Below are positions 51,953 through 63,940 of a DNA stretch of 64,000 bases, piece after piece. The stretch spans positions 2,108,001 to 2,172,000 of the forward strand of contig OZ345376.1 in the NCBI GenBank assembly GCA_977006965.1. Direction: 5' to 3'. Position 1 is the stretch's first letter; each line of letters starts with the position of its first letter. A model generated the notes under the pieces. It searched no databases and was not told the origin of the DNA. It saw only the letters and a list, made by a program, of their open reading frames with translations. The position numbers and the translations under genes are program-made. The DNA is from Phymatolithon calcareum (taxonomy: Eukaryota > Rhodophyta > Florideophyceae > Hapalidiales).

Positions 51953-53714
51953 AAATCTTCAGTTTCGTATCTCGTGGGCCGTTCGGTCCGGTTCAGGCCA
52001 GTAACTTCCTTTTTTGGGAGATGCGAGTGAGCCGCCCGTTTGCGGCCGCTGAATTAAGGACGTGCCCTAATTGGTGCAGACATGCGGGCGCGATTCGGGG
52101 GATAAGCTATGGCGAAGATGATCTTTGCACGGCAAGTGGCGGAAGCCGCATCCGGCGGGTGGCGCCGCGTTGCGAGGATTTCCGCGGGGTTAGGCACCGA
52201 GGCATGGCGCTTGCGCTGAAGTGGTGCTCGATTGGGTGTGCGTGCGGCTTTGAAGCAGATGGCGGTTGTGCAACATTCAGTAGTGACAGATTGGTTGCTC
52301 TGGATAAATTTTAGACATAAAAACCAAGATGTCTTTTTCACCCTTTATCTGGCAAGCGCAGATGAAGCATGGCACAAGGGCTGAGAATTTCTTACTCTTG
52401 TTGTCTGACGACTGAGACATGGGTAGAAGAAAAGTAGCGGACATTCCACGGACTGAGAAAGACTAGCGGGTCACATCGTTCATTACCGCTTGAATACGAT
52501 CGACAATATCAGAGTAAGTACCGAAGTATGTAGATCTTTCTTGTCCTGTAATCCACGCACCCGCGAGCGGCACAGGATTCCTGCACTTGCTGAGAAGAAA
52601 CGCGTCCTACAACAGGTTTGCAAGAGGCAGAGAAGGCACTCGGAACCTTGGAAACATCGACTGTGGACTGGTCAGGCAGGTGAGGGTGCAATGCGTCATT
52701 CAGCAACATGTTCAATTTTTGGTGATGTACCGGGCTGTTACGCGTAATCCGCTCTAAAGTTTCGCCGAATGGGTGCAGTAGAAGCAACTTGTACCATCGA
52801 AACGCTGGAAAATGAATGAATGCACCACATAAGAGACACCCAGAGCTGCGGGAAGGGTGCATTGGACGCTCGATGCAAAGCGGAAACGACGTTTAACTCC
52901 TTTGATCTCTAGAAGGCTGCTTCATTTCTCCAGCGCACTGTAGAATAATTAGTCAGCACATGTAACGCCTTCTTGGCGGTGATCCAGTTCATGCCGTGAC
53001 TGATGCCGACGCCCGGCATTGACGGGGGGCAAGTGGTTCGATGAGAGATCCGCATGGGTGACCAGCGGGTCCGAGGCTCAGTGGCTGCGTGGGTGGCGCG
53101 ATTCGTGGGGCGGTATGGAATCGACGAGATCTCCTCGAGTGTACTGCAGTTGACTTCTTTGCGCTCCATGCTCATCTAAAGTCCCGCACAATTTATTTTG
53201 AATACGACCATTCAAGCACGAATAGAGTCCTGCACATTAAGGGGATTGCACGCAGCTTGTTGGTCGCTCTCCACCAAGATTGAATACTGAGGTTGCCATC
53301 AAGACAAAACTGCCAACATAATTTAGGCACACATCCGCTCCATCGTTGATGAACGAATAAGCAACTACAGTTGGGATACATTTGGAGTCGGGCGTTTTCA
53401 ATGGACAGAGTTTTAACGGAAATGCGTTTTCGCAAGAGTAATGACACAATGGATACTATTCCCGGAAATACAAACATAGCTGAGCAGTTAATCACCAGGA
53501 ATATACACATAAAGATAACCCATCTTACTTCAACAAGCTGCACAGACTGGGATGTGAGCCGATTGAAGATCGAAAAAGTTAGAGAGAAGCATAGAGTCCT
53601 TCGACCACCCACAAGGGATGAGGTCTAATCTTGGTCCCAAGCTTGAGGTTGTCTCATAAAAACGAAGCCCAATTTAAGCATTATAAATTGTGCATCAGGA
53701 AAGCACCCATGAGA
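51953..53714. other. Region without a supported gene
   Basis: Open frames at 51886-52314 (+), 52509-52862 (-) and 53193-53612 (-) lack recognisable domains. The last has a hydrophobic run (WVIFMCIFLVINCSAMFVF) and could be a membrane-protein fragment. Confidence 0.35.
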
Positions 53715-54829
53715 TTACTGATCGCCATGACCGCCTGCGTTACGAAGAATGTCCTTCAAATGACCAGCGCTGTTCAGCGCAATGACATCGTTGAGTGACC
53801 CCTTGCATTCACCAGTGACCCATAACTGTGGGAAGGAGACTCCGGCAGATACGCGCACAGTCGCTTCACGCCATTCAACGCCTTTCGCGCCAATGTCGAT
53901 GATTTCGGGCGACCCGTCATACGCATAATTGACAGAATCAAGCATCAGCAAGAATGGTTTACCTTGTCCTTTCGTCACTATAATAACCACGTCGGAATTT
54001 TCGAGCGCTGACTTCAACACTTCTTCCGCGGATTGCTCAATGGCAGTGCCAGTAACGGGTAGGTCGTTCTCGGCGGATAGCTCCATCAGCGTGTCCGGAA
54101 GTGGCTCCTCTTCCTCCGCAGTCCCTTGAACCGAGGAACCAGGAACTTGTATCGATGAATTTGGCTGCGCGGAATCATCGTATGCGAAATCCTCCATTGG
54201 CGAGTCAGCAATTGGGTCCGTGGAGGGTGGTCGGTCGTAATCCATAGCATCCTCTAACGAGAGTGGATTCAGCGGTGATCTGCAAATTGCGGAGGATGAG
54301 ATAGGTTGCTCGACAGGTTCTTCATCCATCGGTTTCACTTTCCGGCCAGCCGCAGCGATCGCCTTTGCCTTCGCCTCACGAGCTCGATTTAACCGCGCTT
54401 GGCTCCTTTCAGCGTTAAGACGGACAACTTCCCGAAGAAGGTCGTGCAACTCTTTCCACTTGTACAGTTCCACCACATCGCTTAAGCTACCTCGACACTC
54501 GCCAAGGAGCCAGAGCTGGGGGAACGGGACATTGGGGGCGCGAAGGCCAATACAGGGTGACTTCGGTGCGGGGATGTTGTAGAGGATGGACCATTCTCCT
54601 CTATGGCCGAAAACCGCAACGGAGGCATTTCCTCGACGGATGGTTCTCCTTGATCTTCCGCCGATGAGCGCATCGCAGAGACGACTTCCTCGCTGACTCT
54701 TTGATCATTTTCCTGCTCGGATAAAAGTCTCACAGACGGTTCTTCCTCGTCAGCAGTCTGACCTTGGTCCAATGCGGATGTCCGCCTGATCGACGGCGCT
54801 TCGTCAAGGACTTCCTCTTCTACCTGCAA
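53715..54829 (-). CDS. Acidic protein with glutaredoxin-like modules lacking the active-site Cys
   Basis: Two adjoining minus-strand frames (54829-54482 and 54560-53715). The upstream frame is acidic and Ser/Glu-rich (VEEEVLDEAPSIRRTS, ...SAMRSSAEDQGEPSVEEM). A module end follows: APNVPFPQLWLLGECRGSLS, then DVVELYKWKELHDLLREV. After another acidic linker, a second copy is more complete: ENSDVVIIVTKGQGKPFLLM ... VSFPQLWVTGECKGSLNDVI, ALNSAGHLKDIL. This is the monothiol glutaredoxin (Grx3/PICOT-like) pattern: strand, active-site loop, cis-Pro SFPQL, G-E-x-x-G. CGFS is replaced by GQGKPF, so no redox or Fe-S function is expected. The frame change near 54540 is an unrecognised intron or a frameshift. 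Confidence 0.5.
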
Positions 54830-55863
54830 ACCTGCTGAGAGGAGGTCTTCAATAGCGGGTGAGTTGCAATCCTTGTTCCCTCCTGACAGACGCGGAGCCC
54901 GGCGTGACGAGGTCTCGGAGATGCGACGGAGAGGGTCCCTTGAATGGACCGATTACACCAGCGCGGCGACACGTTGGGTGCGAAGTCTAGAATAGCTTGA
55001 GAGATGAGATGATAATCCGCATTTGCCTTTGGCGGAATGCATGTGCAACACCATGGGCATCGGCGGCAGACGGGTGGATGAGCAATACAAGCAATTGTAA
55101 AGGGCAAGGGAATAAAGATGCGGGAGACTAAGATCTTTTCTGGGTGACGACACGCCGCCTAATCATACAGGTGCACTGATTTGATTGGTCAAGTTAATTG
55201 GCAGCCAAAATTTTGGATATATCGTAAGTTTTTGCGAATTCGAGGCATCCGACTTGTGCATAGAGCGATTATGGAAGGTAGCAAAATGGATGAGCGGATG
55301 GATTTGGATAAAAGCTGAAGTTTCGTGGGAGGAACCATAGCCCAAATTAAAGGAATTTTTACAAGACGAGGGGATCCGGCCATAATCTTTGTGTGGTATA
55401 GCCTGTTAGAAGGACTTTGCTTGAGATTCAGACATGCTTCTCAAGTTATACTCATGACGATGTTGCTCGGTCAAGCTCGTCGTAGACCAGATGCAGATCA
55501 TGTTGTGCAAATATTGGAATTAATAATTGCGAGAGGGTTTGAGGCCTGGCGTAACGGCAAGCATGGCATGTCCCACTCGTACGGTTGTTCTTGAGGGACA
55601 ACTTGTACCGGCGCACGTTGCAGGGCAAGGGATCATTCAACATAGAGAGATACTGCAACATATATACTTCGAGCTTGCTTCGCTCCTCGCCATCATTCCC
55701 GTGACCGAAAAGCGACAGGCGGACTCGAGAATGTTACACCATGACAAGCGTTGAAGATGAACGAACCGCGTCGAGCTCACGGGACACAAGACTCTTAGTG
55801 CAATTGGAATTCTTGACCTACCGCTTCATTGAGGGATGATGGGTAGTTAAAATCCTATCCGAA
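54830..55863. other. Region without a supported gene
   Basis: May contain 5' exons or the promoter of the glutaredoxin-like gene. The frame at 55325-55594 (+) shows no domain. Confidence 0.35.
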
Positions 55864-56151
55864 CCCTCTTCGGGGTGGGGATATGTGTTGATTTATTTTA
55901 AAAGCTCCCAAGGCCTCTCTTCAAGAGTAACAGGGCCGCTTTCGCACGATTTTCTAAGCTCACGTAGTTTGACTATCCAGTATATCCTTGATTCGTATTT
56001 CTCTCCCAACAAGTGCTCCAGTGAGTCGCTTACATTCATATTCAATTTCAGGACTAATCTTGGATGAAGATAGAATGCGTTGGAGCGCGACCAGCTCAAT
56101 CACGGCTGTGACACCAAAGTATGCACCTAGTACTGATTTTCTCCAAAGAGG

Positions 56152-59100
56152 TTTTTTTTCCTTTCAAGTTTATTTAAAAGCCCCACAGACTTCCGAAGAT
56201 ATGGGCAAGGCTTCCACTGATGCTACCTACCTTTGTGTAGCTCACAAAACGTCCACTAGAATGGCGGACGGGAAAACTCAGGACTCAAAGTAGTCCTATT
56301 TCAGTCCTCTACGGGATTGTTGGTGCTTAGACTCGACCACTTTTTGTCTTGCCTTCTGCGGATTAATACAGGCCTTCTTCGGTCTCCATGCGTTCTATGA
56401 GTGTCTTGCTAAATAGTAAGAGCTCATCCAGCTCCTTTTCTGTTTCCAGTCGTTTTTCTCCTTCAAGTTCGTACCCTGCTAGCGTGCGTTCAAGGGTCTC
56501 CATATGCTCTCTGGCTCTGGTGCCGAATTCTTCAGTCATACTTGTTGTTGACACCTGTGGGAATCTGCCACAGGCATACTGCAGCGCGAGTTGTCTCTGC
56601 TTCACCTTGGGGAACTTGAGGATTGCCGGCAATTCTCTTGTCTTGTCGTATGGTATCTTTCTTTTCCGCTTCGATTCTAGGCGGTCTCCTTCCATTTCCA
56701 GAAATTTCGATCGATGCTTGCGACGATTGGTTTGTTTGGATATGCTTTACAGCTTCACCGAACGGCTCTCTGGACTACATCTCGGCGATATCTTTCCTCG
56801 TGTACTGCCATTCATGGTTGTTTCTTCTTTCGGGCACTTCTTTTGAATACATACGTTCTTTCGCCTTTTTCCTTCTCAGCATTTTGAAGGCCAAGATTTC
56901 TCGTCGATGTGCGGCCGCCTGGATCCGGCACAGGAGACGGAGCCTATCCGTCCTTCCTCGGGCCAGTGGCCCGAATACTTGATTGAAGAATGTTGCTTCT
57001 ACTTCGTTGACAGCATTTTGTACGTCTTCTGTCCAGGGCGTTAAGTGCATTGCGTACTCCCAGCGTGGCTGTACTAGCGCCTTGTATATCTGAATACACT
57101 TCTGTATACTCAGCCCTTTCTTGAACACTCCCAGTGTACGCAACTCGTACAAGGCCGTCCTTGCTTTCTTTAGTCGTTGCATCATTAACGTATCTGTGAC
57201 TCCTCCGGGGAATAGGGATGCTCCAAGATACGTGACCTCCGGAACTTGTGCTAGTACCTTGTTCGCTAGCTTGAATGTCTTGCCCAATGTTTCCTCTGAT
57301 TCGAGGACTTCGCTTTTCCCTTGTTTAGTGTTCCACGTCATATCTCGCTCTTGTGCCCACTGGGTAGCTATATCCAATAGTCCTTGCAGTGCAGCGGGTG
57401 ATTTCGCAGAGAGAAGAACATCGTCTGCGAAGAGGATAGCCGATACTTCAGCCCAGGTTTTTGATGCCCGGTTCATTCGCTCTGCGAATTCATCCATGAA
57501 GATGTTGTAGAGGCTTGGACTGAGAGGGGACCCTTGTGGGACCCCCCTGTCCACTAGGAACCAGTTCCTGTTCGCATCACCAATTTTTGCTACCCAGGAT
57601 GGTGTCAAGAACGCCTCGGCCATTGCGCAGATCTCCTTGGGCAGTACTTGTCTCATTCTGTTCACCAAGTATACTCTCGGTACTGTGTCGTAGGCAGCCT
57701 TAAGGTCCAATACTGCTACACATCTCTGATACTCTTTTAGGAGCTCAGTAGCTCTTAGGATGGCCAGTTCAGTGCTCTTCCCCTTTTGGAACCCAAGCTG
57801 ATACCAGTGCTTTGAGTATACTGTGCGCAGCTTCATATCAATGGCTGTCTCAATAATTTTCCTTGCGTGGCTCAGCAAGGAAATCGGTCGGCAGTTTCCG
57901 GGGTCCTTGTGTGCCCCCTTCTTGTGTATTGGGACGAGGAGCGCTTTCTTCCAGTGCAGAGGCGTGTCTCCACACCTCCCGCAGGCCTCCCACAAGGCTG
58001 TAAGCACTTCGGCGTTGAGCGATATATCGACTTTTAGCATTTCAGCCTTCACCTCGTCTAAGCCTGGTGACTTTCCGTTTGGTGCTTTACGGATAGCCGC
58101 TTCAATTTTTGTCCTCATGTCCTCTGTGCAGGAGAATTTTCTTAGTCCGGGTTGCCACTTTTCGGTGCTATGGCATGTCGCTGAGATATGGGCTGAGAAT
58201 TTAGCGCAATTCATGGGTCTTCCTGTCATCTCGTTTATTTGCTTTCTTCTTCTGATTTTCTTTTTCATCTTGGCAAGTTGCTTCAAAGCCGCTGGTCCAT
58301 CCTTCTCCTCCAGCTCGGCGATGTATTCTTGATACTGCTCTTTCTTCTTCTTGTTCACCAGGGTTCTGATTTGGTACTTACACTCGTGGTAACGACCCCA
58401 GTCTTCTGGTGAATGGGATGATCTGGCTTTCCGGTAAAGCTTCTTTCGCTTCAGTGCCATTTTGTCGAGCTTTGTATTCCAAAATGACTTATAGCGTGCC
58501 GGTGTGCGTTTTCTAGTTCTCCACGGATCACACCAGGTTTTAACAAGTCTCTTGTACCCCTGGTGTAGATCTCTTACATTGCTGCACTTTTTGAGGTCTT
58601 CGATGACTCCGGGAATGCCTTCTTGGTACTTACGAAGCGCGATTTCTTTCTTGGATTCTTTTCTTGACTTTCCTCCGAGGTCCACAATCTCTCTGTAGAT
58701 ATGGGATACCGATTCGGGGGAGGTACATCCCTTGAGGTCCTCAATGAGACTACGCATTCGTTCCTTGATTTCATTTTTCCTTTGTGCGTCATCTCGGTCT
58801 CTTACACTGATTGGTCGCTTATACTGGTTCGGGTCACGATCTTGCCGGCTTCTAAGGCGCGTACATACAGGCCTGTGCTGTGTAGCCCCTGTCCATATGT
58901 CCTCTGGAGAGTTCGGCGCGGATATTGTTATTCCTTTTGTGACGAAGAAGTCGATATTGCTCCCGTACTTCTTCGTCTGGAATGTCGGTCCTTTGCTTGC
59001 TCTTATGTCCCATCCTTTCCTTTCTGCCCACTGGACGAGTTGGTTGCCCCTTCTGTTTGACTGTCTGTCCCACAGCTTGTGTCTTGCGTTCCAGTCACCA

Positions 59101-59681
59101 CAGATTATCGCTTGACCCCTTGCGTGCCTGTTGATTAGTTGGAGGCATTTGTCGTTTTCCTGGCGAGTGGACCTTGGTGACATGTACACTACCCCAGCTT
59201 TTAGGCTGTCTAGTTGGGCTATAATGATTTGGAAGTGTACCTTTGAACACTTGAAGATTAGTTTCACTCCACATCCACTGCGGAACACCAGTGATACTCA
59301 GCCAAAGTTTCTCGCTGTACCTCGCCTTCTTGACCCGGGATCTTGGCTACGAGGCCCATCCGACGTTATCAGTTCGGGCCTTGGGGGCGTTTATTGAGAG
59401 CATATCGGTCCGAATGCGGGTGTCGGATCTCAGATGCGTCTCCGTGAGACCGATGATGTGGACCTTGTGATTTTGTACCATCTTATGTAGGTACTCCGGG
59501 GTTTCTGGTGATCTCCCGACGTTCATCGTTGCCATTCTCCAATATCTGTTAAATATTATTTTTGGTTGCGCTTTGCTCCGAATTTGCGATGGGAGTATTG
59601 TTGGTTCCTTGCTTCTCTGGGTCTCCGGTGAGATTTGAGGGCTTGCCTCTCGATTCGTTGACTGATGTATTTGGGTCGACA
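56152..59681 (-). mobile_element. LINE-C, near full-length endonuclease-RT element
   Basis: 3530 bp. The 14-bp duplication TTTCTCCAAAGAGG lies at 56138-56151 and 59682-59695; LINE-B at 37960-37985 shows the unduplicated site. The 3' end (left) has TTTAAATAAACTTGAAAGG and a short A tail. It encodes endonuclease and RT in two or three frames. Confidence 0.95.
56363..56695 (-). pseudogene. LINE-C C-terminal piece
   Basis: 110 codons: KQRQLALQYACGRFPQVSTT, then ELDELLLFSKTLIERMETEE. The same block occurs in the tails at 9615, 21246, 31460 and 41120, and is the most widely scattered LINE segment here because of 5' truncation. Confidence 0.75.
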
Positions 59682-59682
59682 T
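56775..59682 (-). pseudogene. LINE-C endonuclease-reverse transcriptase
   Basis: The N-terminal frame (59682-59347) has WRMATMNVGRSPETPEYLHK and HIIGLTETHLRSDTRIR (endonuclease N and E segments). After a one-frame change, the 837-codon frame (59288-56775) continues FQIIIAQLDSLKAGVVYMSP, AIICGDWNARHKLWDRQSNR, NIDFFV and TQHRPV. RT follows, with KKGAHKDPGNCRPISLLSHA, box A VAVLDLKAAYDTVPRVY, box B RGVPQGSPLSPSLYNIFMDE and catalytic FADD (ILFADDVLLSAKS). A stop at 56775 precedes a C-terminal piece in another frame (56695-56363, LALQYACGRFPQVSTTSM). The RT core is intact; the endonuclease frame is broken once. No RNase H is seen. Confidence 0.9.
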
Positions 59683-59695
59683 TTCTCCAAAGAGG

Positions 59696-60132
59696 TGCTC
59701 TGTTGAATATCAGCCGTAGGCATCGCAACTGTGTAGACCTTTCTCTTACGCGGAGAACCATCGGTAGATTGTTCGAATCAGTTGGTATCTCGAGCGATCT
59801 TCCCTCTTCTTCCTTTGCCCATAACTCAATTATTTCTTTTCGTCGCCCTTTCTTTGAGACTGAGCCCTCCTTGGCTTTATCGAGAGCTTGCTGCAGATCT
59901 TCATATTTCTTGAGGCACTCTATGTCCTTGGATGCCTTCTTAATGTCTTCATCTCTCCCAGAATACTGGTCTGCCTCATCGAGGCGCTTCTTCTGTCTCA
60001 CTAGACTCGCAGAGAACCTTTCTGCTTGGTGTCTTCTCCTCATGGCAGGTGATTCTAGTCGGCACAGAACTCGCATTCTTCCATGGCGGTGCTGGGAATA
60101 CGTCCCAAAAACATACTTGAAGAATAAACCTT
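59696..60132 (-). pseudogene. LINE-B C-terminal part, upstream of the LINE-C insertion
   Basis: RVLCRLESPAMRRRHQAERF, LDEADQYSGRDEDIKKASKD, up to LRLIFNRAPLWR where LINE-C begins. Matches 37590-37970 closely. Confidence 0.85.
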
Positions 60133-60146
60133 CCCTCTTCGGGGTG

Positions 60147-60665
60147 TTGGTGTCCGAAAAGCTGACAGAAGAAACGTATGATCACGACCAAAAGTGAGCT
60201 CGAGACAGATTTGACGACGTTCGCTATCACACATTGTCTAAGGCTTACGCAGTGGGTCGAAGAGCGACAAATAAGAACTAAAGTACCAAGAATTGCTCTC
60301 CCTTTCCTGCCATGTATGAATTATGCGCGCCAAACAACATCCTTTCCGTTTCTGCGACAAGGGGCAGTCCGTGAGAGGTTTGCATGAGGCACAGAAAGCA
60401 CTCGAGAAGCCACTGTTTACTCGAAACGCTACGAATCACCCAGAATCGTATTCGGGAGGGATGCTCTGACTGTGCACACGATGAGACACACGCACAAGCT
60501 GTCGCTCACATTCTACAGAGGGTCGGGTATCCGCTTGGTCTTCACACAGATCCATCACCTCACGCGCAATGGCGGGCTACATGTGTTTCTTAAAAACAAC
60601 TGTTTAAAATTATAGCCCTTGCGCTGTACATTTGTGCAGAACTGAGCGTTTTAAGATAGTTGGTG
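60147..60665. other. Spacer, no gene recognised
   Basis: Non-coding. A stretch near 60370-60430 (GAGGTTTGCATGAGGCACAG) weakly resembles 52610-52660. Confidence 0.35.
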
Positions 60666-61724
60666 CAGGGGTTGCGCCAATTCCATTGCTATCAATTTAA
60701 TTGCAATTTTTCCCAATTCCACCCAAATTGGTTCTTCGAACTGAATTGCAATTCGAATTGGCCGCAACTAATACTGAGGATCGTAGTAGATGAACATTGG
60801 ACCAGGGGGATGTTATGGGGGGGGGGGGCTAGTAAAGCAGAATGTTGAGGGAATCAACGACTTTATGTTCAGTACGTGGTCTTTGTTCTAGTAATACCCA
60901 GAGTACGTTCTGTATGCCATCAAAACATCTATGACACTTGGGCCATGGCTACTTCTTGCTATGTTAAATAAAGACGAGATTGAGCCGTTGGACTCCAAAC
61001 GGTTTCAACAATGGGCCTATTCATGTGCTATCATCTACTCAGCTGTATCGATAAATTTACCAGCCAGATACAGAACAACGGCTTCAATGCCAGCTGGGTG
61101 ATTACTATTTCTCTCCGACTTCTCAAATCGTGCAAGATGCTTCATTTGAGTCAGGAGTGGTGAAAATCCAACGTGGGGAGACGAACAGCATGTCAGAAGT
61201 TGAGAAAGAGAGGTGCAAGGGGTTATTACAAAGACGAACGGAACAAGATGCTGAGATGGATGTGCACGAACCGATGAGCATGGCCGACAGACTAAAGAAA
61301 CGGAAGAAGAACACCGGAAGCGCGGGATCGAAGGAATACATTAACACCCAATTTATACTGGGGTCCGTTGCTGAGGTGGAGCGACTTTGGTCTATGTCGA
61401 AGTATATTCTACTAGACCATAGGAAGGGAACATCTCCTATTGTCTTTGAGGCGATGCTTTTTCTGAAAGTCAACCGCTCCTACTGGGATGAGCAAACCGT
61501 GCAGCAGGCTATGTCTATATTTGTCAACCAACGTGTCGAGAGGGCTATCGAAGAAGATGAAGATTACATGCAGCTAGATGAACTTGCTTGAATAAAGTAT
61601 TGATGTCTATATTGTGGGAAGCCTTCAAATTGCAATGCGAATTTCTGCAAACAAAACTGAGCCATTAAGTTGATAATATCCACCCGGACTGCAATCGCAA
61701 ACAATAGAATTGGCGCCACCCCTG
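60666..61724. mobile_element. hAT element, copy 2
   Basis: 1059 bp. TIRs CAGGGGTTGCGCCAATTC and AGAATTGGCGCCACCCCTG. Flanks GTTGGTG (60659-60665) and GTTGGTTG (61725-61732) are an 8-bp duplication with one base lost. Nearly identical to copy 1 along its length, with a short deletion near 60860. Confidence 0.9.
61130..61591 (+). pseudogene. hAT transposase C-terminal fragment (copy 2)
   Basis: 153 codons: VAEVERLWSMSKYILLDHRK, then SPIVFEAMLFLKVNRSYWDE. About ten residues differ from the copy-1 frame and no stop has arisen in either, although the catalytic domain is missing in both. Confidence 0.75.
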
Positions 61725-61732
61725 GTTGGTTG

Positions 61733-62800
61733 TATTTTTCAGGAGAGTGGGGACTTTCGCAACGTACGCCTCTTTGTACGCCGGACGTGCCGTTGAGAAA
61801 GTAAGCTTCCTCTTTTGCATATTTGATCAGCGTGAGACTCTGTAATCTTGACAAGTAAGTTCACCAACCATGCTGCTGGTTGTCCGCACTATTTGACGTC
61901 ATCAGTGTTGCACCCGGCCACGGGACCGCTCATCTGAGGCCACAGTGGCAACATGGATATTCTTACTGTTTTCAACACTTAGGTTCGTGGCCACAGGCCA
62001 TTGGAGAGCTGCAATACAGGCAGTTTAGACAAATCAATAGTTCGAATCTTCCAATTCCATAACTTTAGATCCATAACTTTAGTTATGGTATTTATTGCTA
62101 TATGGGATTTCCTGAGCATCAAAAAAAATCAACAGATGAACAAATGATGTAACAAATAATGACACGTGCAGTTGTCATATTGTATTTCGTTGATGCTCAT
62201 CTTTTGCGCGCAAACACTTACACGTGTGATTTTTGAAACGCTAATATTTCAATAATATATCTTCAAGTAGCTGTAATGTTCCCGTATCGAGCACATCAAT
62301 AGTCGCTTCCGCTGTGATGGCTCGATCAAATAATAACTTTTCTAGTAAATCACAATTCATCAACGTTTTTTGAAGTTCCGTAACGTGATTTTTAAAATTT
62401 TCAATATTGTAAAAATAAAAATATAATACATTGTGTACGTACTGCTACTTTTTGAGCATTACATTTTGTGGCCCATTCTGAAAAAATCCGATCAACTACC
62501 TCCTTTCTAGAATTTGGTTCATTAAAATATGTGAGCACGATTCCTATTGGACAACTTCGATCAATGACGAACTTCCACATGGCTGCCATGTATATATGTA
62601 TGTATGATAGTCTGTCTGCTATTTAAATCCACTGAAAAAGCAAAATCCAAACCTAAGTCGTCCGCAAACATAACTACTCTCAGCACTAACAAGCACGAAT
62701 AACCAACAGACACATTTTCATCGTATTGGGAGCACCGCGAGGGCGGGGAAGCATGGAAGGAAATATCACTTTTGATATATTTTCGAAGCCTCTTCCTGAC
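61733..62800. other. AT-rich region, no supported gene
   Basis: Includes a short inverted pair, TGAGCATCAA (62113) and TTGATGCTCA (62191-62200), like the termini of the MITE at 42861. A minus-strand frame at 62589-62401 (MAAMWKFVIDRSCPIGIVLT...) could be an exon but shows no known domain. Confidence 0.35.
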
Positions 62801-63049
62801 GTTATTCGGAATCGTGATGAGAGGAATGAAAACGTTGTGGAAGTCTTTTCAGCAGAAAACGATCGTTCCGGCGTAAGTTAATGGTAGATTGAAACTGGTT
62901 TGACAAACGAGGATATTGTGTCGACTGGGGATAGAGATGAACTTCTTCTTTAGCACAAGAGTGGTGAAGTGGTGATGCTGGTAAATGATATATTCGTTTT
63001 GAGTTGCAGTTGGAGGGGAAAACGGCCATTCGGGTCGCGGACAAGTGCA

Positions 63050-63279
63050 CGGGATTTGTAGTGAATGTCAAGGATTTCATTTCGCTCTGCGACGCTGAGA
63101 GTTGGTGATTATGTTGATGTTGATATGCATTCGCCTTCTTCCAGTGCCACGCCCAAGAGATGTAGTTCGCCAGATTCATCCCCGGATACCAGGTATTCTG
63201 ACGAGAATTTTTGCAGAAAATGAAGGGCTGTGACAGACGTAGTATGTCCCCGAAAAGTACTCAATGGCTCTATGCGCAT
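63050..63279 (-). CDS. N-terminal WD40 repeat of a beta-propeller protein (partial)
   Basis: From ATG 63279: MRIEPLSTFRGHTTSVTALH, then YLVSGDESGELHLL. This is a first WD40 blade (G-H ... S-V-T-A-L-x-F ... L-x-S-G-D-x-x-G-x-L-x-L-W), in the style of GNB1L/ASTRA-associated protein 1, which also starts directly with R-G-H. The closing Trp appears only in another frame (SWAWHWKKANAYQ), so a one-base shift or a tiny intron lies near 63155. Later blades are not recognised in the window. The start was chosen for its position just before the blade. Confidence 0.5.
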
Positions 63280-63736
63280 GCTGACCGCAACACCTGCTAG
63301 ATCGCGACGGTATGAATTAGAAATTATTGAAATAGAAATGAGCAAATTGAATAATTTCAAACGAAAATGGCCATCGACAACATGCTCACGCAGCATCTTA
63401 ATTGCGCAGAAATAACTACTTCTTTAACCTTTTACACAAAATAAAGGGATCAGTACGAACGCACTTCACGAACAAGGTACATGCTCTCTCTTTAGGTTTG
63501 TGTACACATTCACCCTGTACGACTCTCTAAGACGACATACGATGTAATTTGCACACTCTGATTCCAACAATATATCATTAAATGAGAATATCTGTCCTCA
63601 ACTTCTTAGCTAACGGAACCTCTAAAGTAGTGGGGGTCTTCTTAATTAGCAGCATTCGCGGCTTGATATGCATTTTCTTAAGATAGAAGCACCCGACGAA
63701 ATTGAAAAACACTGTCACTTGCTCCCCTTCCACAGA

Positions 63737-63940
63737 CTATACGTCATGGAGCTGAATTCCTTGTTCGTCTTGAAGTATCGGAGCAGGCGTAGCAAAGAAC
63801 GAGGGAGGTTTTAACACATGTGAAGTTGTCTCAGGTATCAAGAATCGAGAGTTCTTGTTTCTTGGACTATACGGCGAAGCAGCATGATTATTAAACTGGA
63901 AGTTTGTCGCAACCGGGCTTGTTGAATAGGTATAAAGCAT
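63737..63940 (-). other. Possible C-terminal exon of a gene entering from the right
   Basis: 67 open codons ending PAPILQDEQGIQLHDV, Pro/Ser/Asn-rich. No domain; listed only because it is the last open stretch near the edge. Confidence 0.2.

Larger units (their letters stand above)
55878..60132 (-). mobile_element. LINE-B copy split by LINE-C
   Basis: The 14-bp duplication CCCTCTTCGGGGTG is at 55864-55877 and 60133-60146. LINE-B sequence occupies 55878-56151 (3' part, ending GCTTTTAAAATAAATCAACA on the minus strand) and 59696-60132. Between them is LINE-C. Relative to 36648-38239 it is truncated to the region after the RT catalytic boxes. Confidence 0.9.

Noticed and set aside
54820-55153. 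Extra exon upstream of the glutaredoxin-like gene
   Set aside because: Open frames exist, but no splice sites joining them in phase could be shown.
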